Shown here piece after piece: positions 7,710 to 15,414 of a stretch of 25,076 bases of DNA. The notes under the pieces were generated by a model, which saw only the letters and a list, made by a program, of their open reading frames with translations, was not told the origin of the DNA and ran no database searches. This DNA comes from Thermoplasmata archaeon (lineage in GTDB: Archaea; Thermoplasmatota; Thermoplasmata; Thermoplasmatales; Thermoplasmataceae). The translations under genes were made by a program, and so were the position numbers. Every line of letters begins with the position of its first letter. Positions within the stretch are counted from its first letter, which is position 1. Location of the stretch: the NCBI GenBank assembly GCA_021793945.1, contig JAJYRT010000011.1, positions 1 through 25,076 on the forward strand, written 5' to 3'.

Positions 7710-7784
7710 GGGCGCGTGGCCCAGTCCGGATATGGCAACAGCCTCCTAAGCTGTAGATCGGGGGTCCGAATCCCCCCGCGCCCG
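7710..7784 (+). tRNA. tRNA-Arg (anticodon CCT, reads AGG)
   Basis: The cloverleaf folds by hand. The acceptor stem is GGGCGCG (7710-7716) with CGCGCCC (7777-7783), discriminator G at 7784. The D-stem is GCCC/TGGC with a usual 13-22 mismatch, and the loop contains A14, G15 and G18G19. The anticodon stem is ACAGC/GCTGT with loop CTCCTAA, giving anticodon CCT at 7745-7747. The variable region is AGATC and the T-stem is GGGGG/CCCCC. No intron and no encoded CCA are present, so CCA is added after RNase Z cleavage. G15 pairs with C48 and is the archaeosine position. The T-loop reads TCCGAAT, with C where U55 is normally found. AGG is heavily used in the surrounding genes. Confidence 0.95.
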
Positions 7785-7789
7785 CTCTT

Positions 7790-8539
7790 TTATTGTTCCA
7801 TTCTTGGGGCAAGAAGGAAAATGCCTTTTATGTATCCATCACTAGAACCTTTAGCAGGCTGCCCAAATTCGAATTCTATAGTAAGGGGATAATCATCCTT
7901 GAAGCTCAATTTCAAGGAGTCTGTGCTAGATAGGGACTTGACAAGCTTCAGGAGATAATCCAGCGGATAAGAGCTCTTGACGGATTCCTCACAACGGATC
8001 TCCTTAAGGAGTTCCCTTGAAAGTATCATCTCCGACTCTTCTGTATCAGAAAGGGATCTTGCCCTGAAATCATTTGCAGTCAGGGTGAGCCTTATGGAAT
8101 CCGACACGTCCTCAGCCGCCTTTAGACCCTTCTCCAGTTCGTATTTCGCAACTACAACGTAGCTTTCGGAACTGACCTGCGGGACTCTTGGAGTTGTAAT
8201 GGTGTTATTGTCAAGCAGCGAAAGCGTCTTGATTATCGTCCCCATCTCGAACTTTAGCCTGTCCTTCTCCTTTGTAATTGAGATGACATCCCCTGAACTT
8301 GCCAATTTAAGGATTGATTTCAGCCTTTCAATGTCGAGGGATATGTCCTCTTCCGCATCAAGGTCATACAATTCAAATGATCCGGATGGAATCTCGAGAC
8401 TCACCATTGCCACATGGGCCGGATCGACTGCCTTTATTGTCACACCATCCTTCTTGAGAGTTAGTTTTGCCTCGCTCACTATGGTATTTAGAAGGTCTGC
8501 AATTTCCTTCAGGTTCTTTACGCTTATCCTTAGTTTCAT
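7790..8539 (-). CDS. pcn: DNA polymerase sliding clamp (PCNA)
   Basis: Homotrimeric ring that tethers replicative polymerases, FEN1 and ligase to DNA. The 249 aa form two similar clamp folds. Recognisable segments are KDGVTIKAVDPAHVAMVSLEI (in pieces: DGVTIKAVDPAHVAM) near residue 40, DLDAEEDISLDIERLKSIL, and the C-terminal GIFLLAPRMEQ, the usual 'LAPR' end. ATG 8539 is preceded by AAAGGATGATC, a good Shine-Dalgarno match. A TTG 24 nt further upstream is in frame but less likely. The 3' end is only 5 nt from the convergent tRNA-Arg. A single PCNA gene is usual for euryarchaea. Confidence 0.95.
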   Translation of the reverse strand: MKLRISVKNLKEIADLLNTIVSEAKLTLKKDGVTIKAVDPAHVAMVSLEIPSGSFELYDLDAEEDISLDIERLKSILKLASSGDVISITKEKDRLKFEMGTIIKTLSLLDNNTITTPRVPQVSSESYVVVAKYELEKGLKAAEDVSDSIRLTLTANDFRARSLSDTEESEMILSRELLKEIRCEESVKSSYPLDYLLKLVKSLSSTDSLKLSFKDDYPLTIEFEFGQPAKGSSDGYIKGIFLLAPRMEQ

Positions 8540-8593
8540 AATCAGATCATCCTTTGCTATCAATTCAGATACTATAGAAGGTAAGTCATTTGG

Positions 8594-8609
8594 TTAAATA
8601 TATTTTTAT
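8594..8609. promoter_or_regulatory. Divergent promoter between PCNA and the DUF309 gene
   Basis: The A/T run TTAAATATATTTTTAT offers TATA boxes in both directions. Leftward it predicts a ~35-nt PCNA leader containing the Shine-Dalgarno. Rightward the start would fall near 8630, or slightly later from a second box (GTATAT, 8634-8639). Confidence 0.45.
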
Positions 8610-8678
8610 CCGTCCAAGCCGACTCTACTTAAGGTATATGAGCCACCATGGAATTGCTTGCTGCACGACTGTTTGAGA

Positions 8679-9218
8679 ATGAGAATCATACTTTTCATTG
8701 AAAACACGGTAAACCTTGCCCAGTACGACCTGAGGCAGTACTGCACAAGGAACCCCATAGTCAGGAAACACACAGATTCCATTGAACTTGACATAAGCAC
8801 TGATTCACCCTCGCTGTTCATAAAAATTATGAAATTCAGGGTATGCTTCCTCAGGATCAGGAAGATTGCAAAGACTGAAGAATATCTTCCACTAAACAGG
8901 GATAAGGTACTTCGACGAAAGAATGATGTGCTTAGAACTGCATCACGCCTCTTTGACGAGGAGAGATACTGGGAGGCTCACATGCTGCTCGAGGATTTGT
9001 GGAAGTGCGTTTCTGGATCGGAGCGATCGTGTATACAGGACATAATACATCTGGCCGTTGCAATGATAAAATTCCAGATGAACCAGAAAGAAACAGCGAA
9101 GATCGTTTATGAAAGAGTCGTGAGCAGGATTGGCGATGCGAGAAATGCCGGTTCAGAATGCTTCGAAATTCCTGGAAAATTTGAGTATCCATTAAGGTTC
9201 AGGGCAGCAGAAGACTGA
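8679..9218 (+). CDS. DUF309-domain protein with N-terminal extension
   Basis: The C-terminal part (residues ~88-150) matches the DUF309 helical domain: ASRLFDEERYWEAHMLLEDLWK, here given as LFDEERYWEAH and LEDLWK, then IQDIIHLAVAMIKFQ. DUF309 proteins are small and helical, and their biochemical role is unknown. The first ~75 residues (MRIILFIENTVNLAQYD onward, with KFRVCFLRIRKI) are not part of that domain and look like a small alpha/beta region I do not recognise. ATG 8679 is preferred; an in-frame TTG at 8658 is possible. It precedes asnS by 44 nt, but asnS has its own TATA box, so the two may be separate transcripts. Confidence 0.75.
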   Translation: MRIILFIENTVNLAQYDLRQYCTRNPIVRKHTDSIELDISTDSPSLFIKIMKFRVCFLRIRKIAKTEEYLPLNRDKVLRRKNDVLRTASRLFDEERYWEAHMLLEDLWKCVSGSERSCIQDIIHLAVAMIKFQMNQKETAKIVYERVVSRIGDARNAGSECFEIPGKFEYPLRFRAAED

Positions 9219-9230
9219 AGACTGTTACAA

Positions 9231-9240
9231 AATTATAATA
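9231..9240 (+). promoter_or_regulatory. TATA box of asnS
   Basis: AATTATAATA is centred ~27 nt before ATG 9263. This implies a leaderless mRNA and excludes the in-frame TTG at 9242 as the start. Confidence 0.55.
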
Positions 9241-9262
9241 GTTGTCCGTCATTTCTCGTTTG

Positions 9263-10552
9263 ATGCACTCCATTAAAGAGATACTTTCCGATGAATTTAT
9301 TGGAAAACCGGTAACTGTTCATGGATGGGTTTACAGGGCAAGAAGCAGCGGCAAGATCGCATTTGTAGTGTTGAGGGACTCGAGCGGCATTGTACAGTCA
9401 GTTGCAAGCATTGCGACCCTGGGGGATGAGAAGTTCAAGGTCATATCTTCCCTTGGAATAGAAAGCAGCCTTGAACTCCAGGGCACCGTGAAGAAGGATG
9501 ATCGCGCCATCACCGGATACGAAATCGAAATTACAGACTTCAAAGTATATCAGAGGGATGAATCGTTTCCAATTACGAAGGACAAGGGGGAAGAGTTCCT
9601 TCTTGACAACAGGCACCTGTGGTTGAGGAGCCAGGAGTTCTCTGCTGTTCTCAAGGTCAGGTCAACAGTATTCAAGGCATTTGCAGATTTTTTCTACTCT
9701 GAAGGGTATTACCAGGTGCAGGCCCCTTTCATGGTTTCCACGGCAACGGAAGGAGGCACGACACTCTTCAAGGTGCCTTTTTTCGGGTCAGAGGTCAGCC
9801 TTACTCAGAGCGCCCAGTTCTACCTTGAAACCATGATATTCAGCCTGGAGAAGGTATTCACAATTTCGCCTAGCTTCCGGGCGGAAAAGTCCAGGACGTG
9901 GAGGCACCTGACTGAATACTGGCACGGCGAGGCTGAGGTTGCATGGGTGGACAATTCCGGGATGATGGACATAGAGGAGCGCATGATTCACTTCATAATA
10001 GGAAGGGTACTGGAGGAGAACCGGCCCGAACTTGCTATTCTTGGCAGGGACATGGGAGACCTGAGAAGGTGGACGGAGCCTTTCCTGAGAGTGACCTATT
10101 CGGACCTCATAACAAGAGCACAGGAAACGGGAATGAACATCAGGTATGGGGATGACCTTGGTTCCGATGAGGAGAAACAGATAATGATTCACTATGATCG
10201 TCCTGTGTTCGTAACACACTATCCAAAGGAGCTTAAGACATTCTACCACAGGCCTGACCCAAAGAATCCGGGAGAATTACTGTGCCATGATCTCCTTGCT
10301 CCTGAAGGGTACGGAGAAATCATTGGAGGCAGTGAAAGAATATGGGACCCGGACCAACTGAAGGAAAGGATGGAGGAGTATAAACTGAACCCGGACGACT
10401 ATTACTGGTACATGGACCTGAGGAAATACGGTAGCGTCCCACATTCCGGCTTCGGTCTGGGGTTGGACAGGGCAATAATGTGGATATGCAAATTGGACAA
10501 CATCAAAAATGCGATCCCGTTTCCGAGAACCATAAGAAGGACAAAACCGTAG
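9263..10552 (+). CDS. asnS: Asparaginyl-tRNA synthetase
   Basis: Class IIb synthetase that charges tRNA-Asn. The N-terminal OB-fold anticodon-binding domain (residues ~10-110) has [23 protein letters not shown], shown as [12 protein letters not shown] and [13 protein letters not shown]. The catalytic core has motif 2 [21 protein letters not shown] and motif 3 [13 protein letters not shown]. The RAEKSRT..HL.E.W signature and PHSGFGLG, rather than the RAEEHNT and HGG types, place it with AsnRS rather than archaeal AspRS. The 429-aa length fits. Start ATG 9263 is set by the upstream TATA box. Because AsnRS and AspRS are close relatives, substrate identity is strong but not absolute. Confidence 0.88.
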   Translation: MHSIKEILSDEFIGKPVTVHGWVYRARSSGKIAFVVLRDSSGIVQSVASIATLGDEKFKVISSLGIESSLELQGTVKKDDRAITGYEIEITDFKVYQRDESFPITKDKGEEFLLDNRHLWLRSQEFSAVLKVRSTVFKAFADFFYSEGYYQVQAPFMVSTATEGGTTLFKVPFFGSEVSLTQSAQFYLETMIFSLEKVFTISPSFRAEKSRTWRHLTEYWHGEAEVAWVDNSGMMDIEERMIHFIIGRVLEENRPELAILGRDMGDLRRWTEPFLRVTYSDLITRAQETGMNIRYGDDLGSDEEKQIMIHYDRPVFVTHYPKELKTFYHRPDPKNPGELLCHDLLAPEGYGEIIGGSERIWDPDQLKERMEEYKLNPDDYYWYMDLRKYGSVPHSGFGLGLDRAIMWICKLDNIKNAIPFPRTIRRTKP

Positions 10553-10586
10553 GATGACGAATTGCAGGGAAAGGAGAGGCTAAATC

Positions 10587-11609
10587 TTGAACGCCTTTAA
10601 ACAGGTTCTGGAAGGCACTGTCCCGGATTCCATCCCCGTATGGTTTATGCGCCAGGCTGGCCGCTATCTCCCTGGCTATACGGAAGCCAGAAAGTCAAAG
10701 TCCATCAAGGAAATATGCATGGATCCTGCTCTTCTGGTGAAGATAATGGAGGAGCCCATAAACAGGCTTGGCGTTGATGCTGCGATAGTCTTTTTTGATA
10801 TTCTTCTTCCTCTTGAAGCGATGGGCGCAAAGATCGACTTTACCGATGGGACCGGTCCGGTTGTTCAGCCTGCGACATACGATGGATCCTATCCACGGTT
10901 ACTGGAGTTTGACCAGGGGAAGATGAAGTATCCCCTGAGCAAAACCATAAGGAAATTCAAGGAGACGCACGCCGACTTCCCACTTATAGGCTTTTCCGGC
11001 GGACCCGTTACAATGCTTTCGTATCTCGTCTCTGGAGGCGGGGACAGGGATATGGTTGCAACGAAAAGAATGATTGCGTCGAATGAGCGTCTGTTTCATG
11101 AGAACATGGCGCTCCTGACAGAGATGATCATATCATTGTTGAAAATCCAGATCAAGGCAGGGGTTGATGTGGTGCAGATTTTTGACAGCTGGGCTGGGTT
11201 CTTTTCCCCGTACCAATATGATAACCTGATGAAAAAATACCTATTAGAGATTGTTTCCGAGTTGTCACCCCTGAGGAGGAAGGTAATATATTTCTCCATT
11301 GCAACTTCCGGCATGGCACCGCAAATAGTTGAGTCGGGAGTGGACTACATAAGTGCAGACTGGAGATCAAGACTCAGCTTAGTTGACTCCATTGCCTCCG
11401 GAAAGGTGGGCCTGCAGGGTAATCTTGACCCAACCCTTGCGGCCGAATCACCAGCCGCTGCGTTGAAGGAGACTGGACAGATACTGGATGATATATCGTA
11501 CAAGCAGGACTACATATTTAACCTGGGTCACGGAGTGCTTCCCAACACCGACTATAGAACGCTGCAGGATATAGTGAGAATGGTGCACGATTTCAGGAGA
11601 CCCTCATGA
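10587..11609 (+). CDS. hemE: Uroporphyrinogen decarboxylase HemE
   Basis: Decarboxylates the four acetate side chains of uroporphyrinogen III to give coproporphyrinogen III. The family signature PVWFMRQAGRYLP lies near the N terminus, with the substrate-binding Arg residues. The active-site Asp is in AAIVFFDILLP, and GFSGGPVTMLSYLVSGG and the C-terminal FNLGHGVLPNTD are both characteristic. The 340-aa length is normal. The start is TTG at 10587. It is supported by a strong Shine-Dalgarno (AAGGAGAGG) about 8 nt upstream and by an in-frame TAA at 10581-10583 that rules out anything earlier. The stop overlaps the hemH start (ATGA), so the two are translationally coupled. Confidence 0.95.
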   Translation: MNAFKQVLEGTVPDSIPVWFMRQAGRYLPGYTEARKSKSIKEICMDPALLVKIMEEPINRLGVDAAIVFFDILLPLEAMGAKIDFTDGTGPVVQPATYDGSYPRLLEFDQGKMKYPLSKTIRKFKETHADFPLIGFSGGPVTMLSYLVSGGGDRDMVATKRMIASNERLFHENMALLTEMIISLLKIQIKAGVDVVQIFDSWAGFFSPYQYDNLMKKYLLEIVSELSPLRRKVIYFSIATSGMAPQIVESGVDYISADWRSRLSLVDSIASGKVGLQGNLDPTLAAESPAAALKETGQILDDISYKQDYIFNLGHGVLPNTDYRTLQDIVRMVHDFRRPS

Positions 11610-12511
11610 AGACAGCTGTCCTGCTCATGGGATACGGGAGCCCAACATCAATGAATGATGTGGGCGAGTATCTCAAGGGGATTTATGAAGGCAGGCCCGT
11701 CCCGGAGTATGCGGTAAAGGAAAATACAGAGAAATACGGGATGGTAAATGGTACTTCACCATCAAATGGAATAATAGAATCTGTTACCGATAAACTGAGG
11801 AAGAGGTTCAGGCAAGATGAAGTGGGAGTATTCCTCGGAAATAAACACTGGAAACCATGGATTTCAGATGTAGTTGGAACAATTGCCTCAGAAGGTTATG
11901 AAAGGATACTGGCAATTCCCCTGTTTCCATTCCCTTCACATAATGTTGTTGAATCCTATGCAAGACCACTGAATGAAATAGTTGGGAAGGTGGCGTCGGA
12001 CATCCGCCTGTCAATTGTTAACGGACTGGATGCCTCTGGAATGTTCCGCAGAATGTGGGTGGATTTGATAAGGGAAACAGATGGTTTTGACAGCGGGGAC
12101 AACCAGATTGTTTTCACTGCCCACAGCCTGCCTAACTCTGTGAACGATGAATCCGGATATGACACAGCTTTCAGAAATGCCGCGGAAAGAATTTCCGAAG
12201 AGGCGGGGATAGGCGATTACCTGTGTGGGTATCAGAGCAGAGGTAAATATGGGAAGAGCTGGCTCGAACCGTCGGTGTATGATGCCTTTACCTCGATTTC
12301 CTCTTCCGGAAAAAAAGGCGTTATCACGGTACCAATAGGATTCCTGTACACACACCTAGAAGTCCTGTATGATCTCGATTATGAATTCGGTGGATTTGTA
12401 AAAAGATCCGGAATGAGCTATTCCAGGGTGCCGCTTCCGGACGACCGCCCGCAGCATATCGATCTGCTTTCGGATACCATAAACAAAGGGATACACGGCG
12501 ATTTCACCTGA
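11606..12511 (+). CDS. hemH: Ferrochelatase HemH (proto- or coproporphyrin type)
   Basis: Inserts Fe2+ into a porphyrin. N-terminal AVLLMGYGSPTS matches the family start. The metal-site His is in FTAHSLP (H173), followed by CGYQSRGKYGKSWLEPS, the usual 'YQS..G...WL.P' segment. The second catalytic residue is Glu in YTHLEVLYDLD (E252). The 301-aa length is that of the shorter ferrochelatases of Gram-positive bacteria and archaea. I see no C-terminal transmembrane helix or [2Fe-2S] cysteine cluster, so it is probably soluble. Coupling to hemE without a nearby protoporphyrinogen oxidase leaves open whether the substrate is coproporphyrin III or protoporphyrin IX. Confidence 0.92.
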   Translation: MKTAVLLMGYGSPTSMNDVGEYLKGIYEGRPVPEYAVKENTEKYGMVNGTSPSNGIIESVTDKLRKRFRQDEVGVFLGNKHWKPWISDVVGTIASEGYERILAIPLFPFPSHNVVESYARPLNEIVGKVASDIRLSIVNGLDASGMFRRMWVDLIRETDGFDSGDNQIVFTAHSLPNSVNDESGYDTAFRNAAERISEEAGIGDYLCGYQSRGKYGKSWLEPSVYDAFTSISSSGKKGVITVPIGFLYTHLEVLYDLDYEFGGFVKRSGMSYSRVPLPDDRPQHIDLLSDTINKGIHGDFT

Positions 12512-12517
12512 AATCTG

Positions 12518-12544
12518 TTTATATCCACAGATAATATTACTGTG
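12518..12544 (+). promoter_or_regulatory. TATA box and adjacent inverted repeat of the EF-1A-like gene
   Basis: TTTATAT (12518-12524) is ~28 nt before ATG 12549. Directly after it CACAGATAATATTACTGTG (12526-12544) has 5-base inverted arms around an A/T core that itself contains the palindrome TAATATTA. Located between TATA box and start codon, it could bind a repressor. Confidence 0.45.
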
Positions 12545-12548
12545 CATC

Positions 12549-13454
12549 ATGAATCCCATAAACATTTTCGCATACAATGTTCCCGAAGTTATCAGGGAAA
12601 TTGCAAAAAAAGGCACTGAAAGCGACATTACAATTTATCACCGGAAGGATGGCGATACAGTCTTCACAATATTGTCCCCATCGCGCTTTCCTGAAAAGAT
12701 GTCGTCGCTCACCGATACAATATTTCCTGCCGATATTGTACTGCTGGGAATTGATGAAATAAACAAGGATCTTGGGGAAGTACTGATAGCCCTCGACCTG
12801 ATGAAGAAAGAAAGAGGGTTTATCATCTTAAAGGACGAGAATAAAGCAGCTATTGTCAAGAAAATAATATCAAATACCGTAGTGTCTAAGTACACGTTCT
12901 TCAATGGATCGCCTGTGGAGCTGGCCAGTTCCATTGGCAGTTTGAAAATAGAAAGAAAAGAGATTGGAACCAGCGTTATTATAGATCATTTCTTCAAAGT
13001 GAAAAGTGTAGGGACAGTAGCTCTGGGATTCGTTCTGAGCGGGACAGTGGAAAAGCACCAGAACCTGTATGCCTCTTCCATTGAGAATCCTGTGCAGATT
13101 AGATCCATACAGATGCAGGATGTTGATGTTGAATCCGCCCCCGCTGGCTCAAGAGTTGGCCTTGCATTGAAGAATATAGAGATTGATGACATGGAAAGGG
13201 GCATGTTCCTGACAGAAGCCAGGCTGAGGAAAGTTGAGAAAATAGAGTCAAAAATTGAGTTTCACCCCACTCTTGCTGGAAAAAACGTTAGCGGCAATGA
13301 AGTGTTCATATGCGATCAGATGAAATATTCCAGGGGGTTCAGAAGCGGGGATGAAATAACCCTTGACAGGCCCCTATCCGTTTACAAGGACACACTGGCT
13401 GTTTGCTCGAATACCTCAGTGCCCCGGGTTCTCGGAACAGTGAGGATCAAATGA
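12549..13454 (+). CDS. EF-1A/SelB-like protein with a degenerate (non-GTPase) N-terminal domain
   Basis: Residues ~146-225 clearly resemble domain II of EF-1A/SelB-type factors: VKSVGTVALGFVLSGTVEKH, then IRSIQMQDVDVESAPAGSRV and ALKNIEIDDMERGMFL. A domain III-like barrel follows to residue 301. The N-terminal ~130 residues keep the size and some strand pattern of a G domain (FPADIVLLGIDEINKDLGEVLIALDL) but have no P-loop GxxxxGK[ST], no DxxG and no NKxD. GTP binding is therefore not expected. Proteins of this kind are annotated in several archaea as EF-Tu-like or EF-Tu domain-2 proteins without an established role. It has its own promoter and ends 5 nt from the convergent purD. Confidence 0.8.
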   Translation: MNPINIFAYNVPEVIREIAKKGTESDITIYHRKDGDTVFTILSPSRFPEKMSSLTDTIFPADIVLLGIDEINKDLGEVLIALDLMKKERGFIILKDENKAAIVKKIISNTVVSKYTFFNGSPVELASSIGSLKIERKEIGTSVIIDHFFKVKSVGTVALGFVLSGTVEKHQNLYASSIENPVQIRSIQMQDVDVESAPAGSRVGLALKNIEIDDMERGMFLTEARLRKVEKIESKIEFHPTLAGKNVSGNEVFICDQMKYSRGFRSGDEITLDRPLSVYKDTLAVCSNTSVPRVLGTVRIK

Positions 13455-13459
13455 TTTGG

Positions 13460-14743
13460 CTATTTCATCTTTGCCTTCATATATTCCCGTGAACCGATGT
13501 CATGCCTGACATAAAAGTTCCCCTTTATTCTCCAGAGGTTTTCCTCGACCAGGTCAGAAGCTGATTCTATGGTTTCTGATCTGGATATTACTGCAAGCGC
13601 TCTCGATGATGTCATCTGGACTTTCTCGGGTGTCCCTGAAACTGAAGCGTAGTAAATCTGCAAATCCTCAGGCATATTTGCAAGTTCTATCTCCAGTTGC
13701 CCGGGTTGCGGGACGCTTCCGTACCCATTTGGTACTATGTATTTCAGCGTAGTTGCCTTTCGTAGGAATCTTGTATAGCTGCCCAGGGAAGAATCCGCTA
13801 TCCTGAATAAAATATCGGGAAGATTCTCATCGAGCAGGTAGAGCATGTTTATCCCTTCCGGGTCTGCAAATCTGGCGTTGATCTCCACAATTTTAGGAGT
13901 ACCGTTCACCTGCATGAACTGGCCGTACATTACGCCACGAAAAGGATTACCCTCCAGATTCATGTGATAAACAACGCTTCTGATGATGCTCAGTGCACTG
14001 TCGCGGCACGCAGGCGTAATGAAGGGAAGCACGTGATCAGCCCCCGTTATGGATCCCATTCCGCCTGTATTAGGCCCCTTGTCTCCTTCAAGAGCTCTCT
14101 TGTAATCCTGTGCAAGGGGCATGGGAGAAACACTTTTTCCATCAGAAAATACCTGTAGAGAGAATTCTTCTCCACTGATCCTTTCTTCCAGCAAAACCTT
14201 CCCATCTCTGGTGGCGACTTCTGCTGCATAAGCTGCAGCTTCCTCCCTTGAATTTATCTGGATCCCCATGACCCTGACGCCCTTTCCGCCGGTAAGCCCT
14301 ATCGGTTTTATGGCAAATTCCAGGTCACTGGACCTGATGAATTCAGCCGCGTCCCGGCCGTTTGAGAAAACCCTGGAAAAAATATTTCCGCTTATGCCAT
14401 TGCGTTCAACGAAGCTGCGCATGTACTCCTTAGAGGTCTCTATTCTTGCTGCAGCCATGGATGGAGATGGTACAAGAATACCGGATTTTGAAACGATGTC
14501 AACCAGGGGAGTTTCCAGAACAGGATCCGGGCCCACAAACATAAGGTCTATTTGCATTTCCCTGGCATATTGCACAATCTTGTCATATGAAAGTTCATCC
14601 ATCACCCTGTAATCCTTGGATATTCTTGCCAGCGAAGGGTTCAGGTTCCTGGCAACGCAGTACAACGAAGCCCCTCCATCAACAATTTTTCTTCCTACAG
14701 CATCCTCTCTGCCTCCGCCGCCAACGAGCAGTATCCTATTCAT
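13460..14743 (-). CDS. purD: Phosphoribosylamine-glycine ligase (GAR synthetase)
   Basis: Second step of purine biosynthesis: ATP-dependent joining of glycine to 5-phosphoribosylamine. It has an ATP-grasp fold. N-terminal MNRILLVGGGGREDAV carries the family's glycine-rich signature, with Asp where most members have His. IKPIGLTGGKGVRV and LLEERISGEEFSLQVF are the ATP-binding segments, DYKRALEGDKGPNTGGMGS is the PurD hallmark, and IVEINARFADPEG holds metal ligands. The 427-aa length is normal. ATG 14743 is chosen: it follows AGGTAGTGAAAGG, overlaps the end of scpB by 8 nt, and leaves the usual N terminus. An ATG at 14767 would add eight residues. Confidence 0.94.
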   Translation of the reverse strand: MNRILLVGGGGREDAVGRKIVDGGASLYCVARNLNPSLARISKDYRVMDELSYDKIVQYAREMQIDLMFVGPDPVLETPLVDIVSKSGILVPSPSMAAARIETSKEYMRSFVERNGISGNIFSRVFSNGRDAAEFIRSSDLEFAIKPIGLTGGKGVRVMGIQINSREEAAAYAAEVATRDGKVLLEERISGEEFSLQVFSDGKSVSPMPLAQDYKRALEGDKGPNTGGMGSITGADHVLPFITPACRDSALSIIRSVVYHMNLEGNPFRGVMYGQFMQVNGTPKIVEINARFADPEGINMLYLLDENLPDILFRIADSSLGSYTRFLRKATTLKYIVPNGYGSVPQPGQLEIELANMPEDLQIYYASVSGTPEKVQMTSSRALAVISRSETIESASDLVEENLWRIKGNFYVRHDIGSREYMKAKMK

Positions 14744-15254
14744 CCCTTTCACTACCTGCCATGTCATCGGAAACGGATTTCAAAACCTCTCCAAACTTAT
14801 TCCTGTCAATCCCGAAATATTCAAAAAACCGCTTTCCAGTTGTGAGTATTTCAGTGTTCCTGTACTTTGTTCCGTGAACAAGCTTTTTTGACTTAAGTGT
14901 CTCCAGTGAGGAGATGTACTTCTCCCCGAATTTTTCCCTCAGTTCTCCCTTCTTGCAGGATGGATGGGAAGCAATGAACCCCATTATGGATAGCTCCAGT
15001 CTTGTCAGCTCAGGTTCAGAAACTGCATTCACGATATCAAGATACTCATCCCTGAGTTGCATCCTGTACCTGTTCCCAATCCTGACGATTGTCATTGAAG
15101 CATCCCCCTTGCCGTAATCACGGACAAGTTTCCTCATCTCACTTGAGACCTCCTTTGCGGGCAATGAAATGACTCTGGATATGTCCCTTATGCTCAAGGG
15201 CTTATCACTTGCATAGAGGACAGCCTCTACCATTAGCTTCGGGTTCATTGTCAT
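14736..15254 (-). CDS. scpB: Segregation and condensation protein B (ScpB)
   Basis: Regulatory winged-helix subunit of the SMC-ScpA-ScpB chromosome-organising complex. N-terminal MNPKLMVEAVLYASDKPLSI is the typical ScpB opening (VEAvLFasdePls). The sequence continues through DASMTIVRIGNRYRMQLRDEY and the second winged helix, PELTRLELSIMGFIASH. The 172-aa length is normal. Neither scpA nor smc is in the window. The ATG at 15254 lies ~21-25 nt from a TATA box and suggests a leaderless start; a second ATG at 15248 is equally possible. It is upstream of and overlapping purD, so the two are probably co-transcribed. Confidence 0.9.
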   Translation of the reverse strand: MTMNPKLMVEAVLYASDKPLSIRDISRVISLPAKEVSSEMRKLVRDYGKGDASMTIVRIGNRYRMQLRDEYLDIVNAVSEPELTRLELSIMGFIASHPSCKKGELREKFGEKYISSLETLKSKKLVHGTKYRNTEILTTGKRFFEYFGIDRNKFGEVLKSVSDDMAGSERDE

Positions 15255-15269
15255 GAAAATAGAGTTGTG

Positions 15270-15279
15270 TATTAAAAAC
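15270..15279 (-). promoter_or_regulatory. TATA box of scpB-purD
   Basis: Minus-strand TTTTTAATAC lies at leaderless distance from the ATG at 15254 (or 15248). Confidence 0.45.
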
Positions 15280-15387
15280 TTGATCCGGCGGGTTTCGCAC
15301 TGAACAGAAGTTTTTTACCTGTGATTAACACAAACACGAAAACTCATTAAGGTACGTTGGCCGGATCCTTCTCCAACCCCGTTACAG

Positions 15388-15395
15388 TTTAATAC
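15388..15395 (+). promoter_or_regulatory. TATA box of the NCS1 permease gene
   Basis: TTTAATAC is centred ~24 nt upstream of ATG 15415. No Shine-Dalgarno is present, which suggests a leaderless mRNA. Confidence 0.45.
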
Positions 15396-15414
15396 CCTTT
15401 CCTTATTATCCCAT

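Noticed and set aside
9788..10249. A 153-codon minus-strand frame inside asnS, and other long antisense frames such as 3706-4254.
   Set aside because: These mirror strongly conserved genes on the other strand and show no protein family features, promoters or ribosome binding sites of their own.
15282..15367. GATCCGGC and GCCGGATC, an 8-base inverted repeat 70 nt apart in the scpB-permease gap.
   Set aside because: The loop is long, the arms are not near either TATA box in a consistent way, and the rest of the gap shows no supporting structure. Chance is likely.
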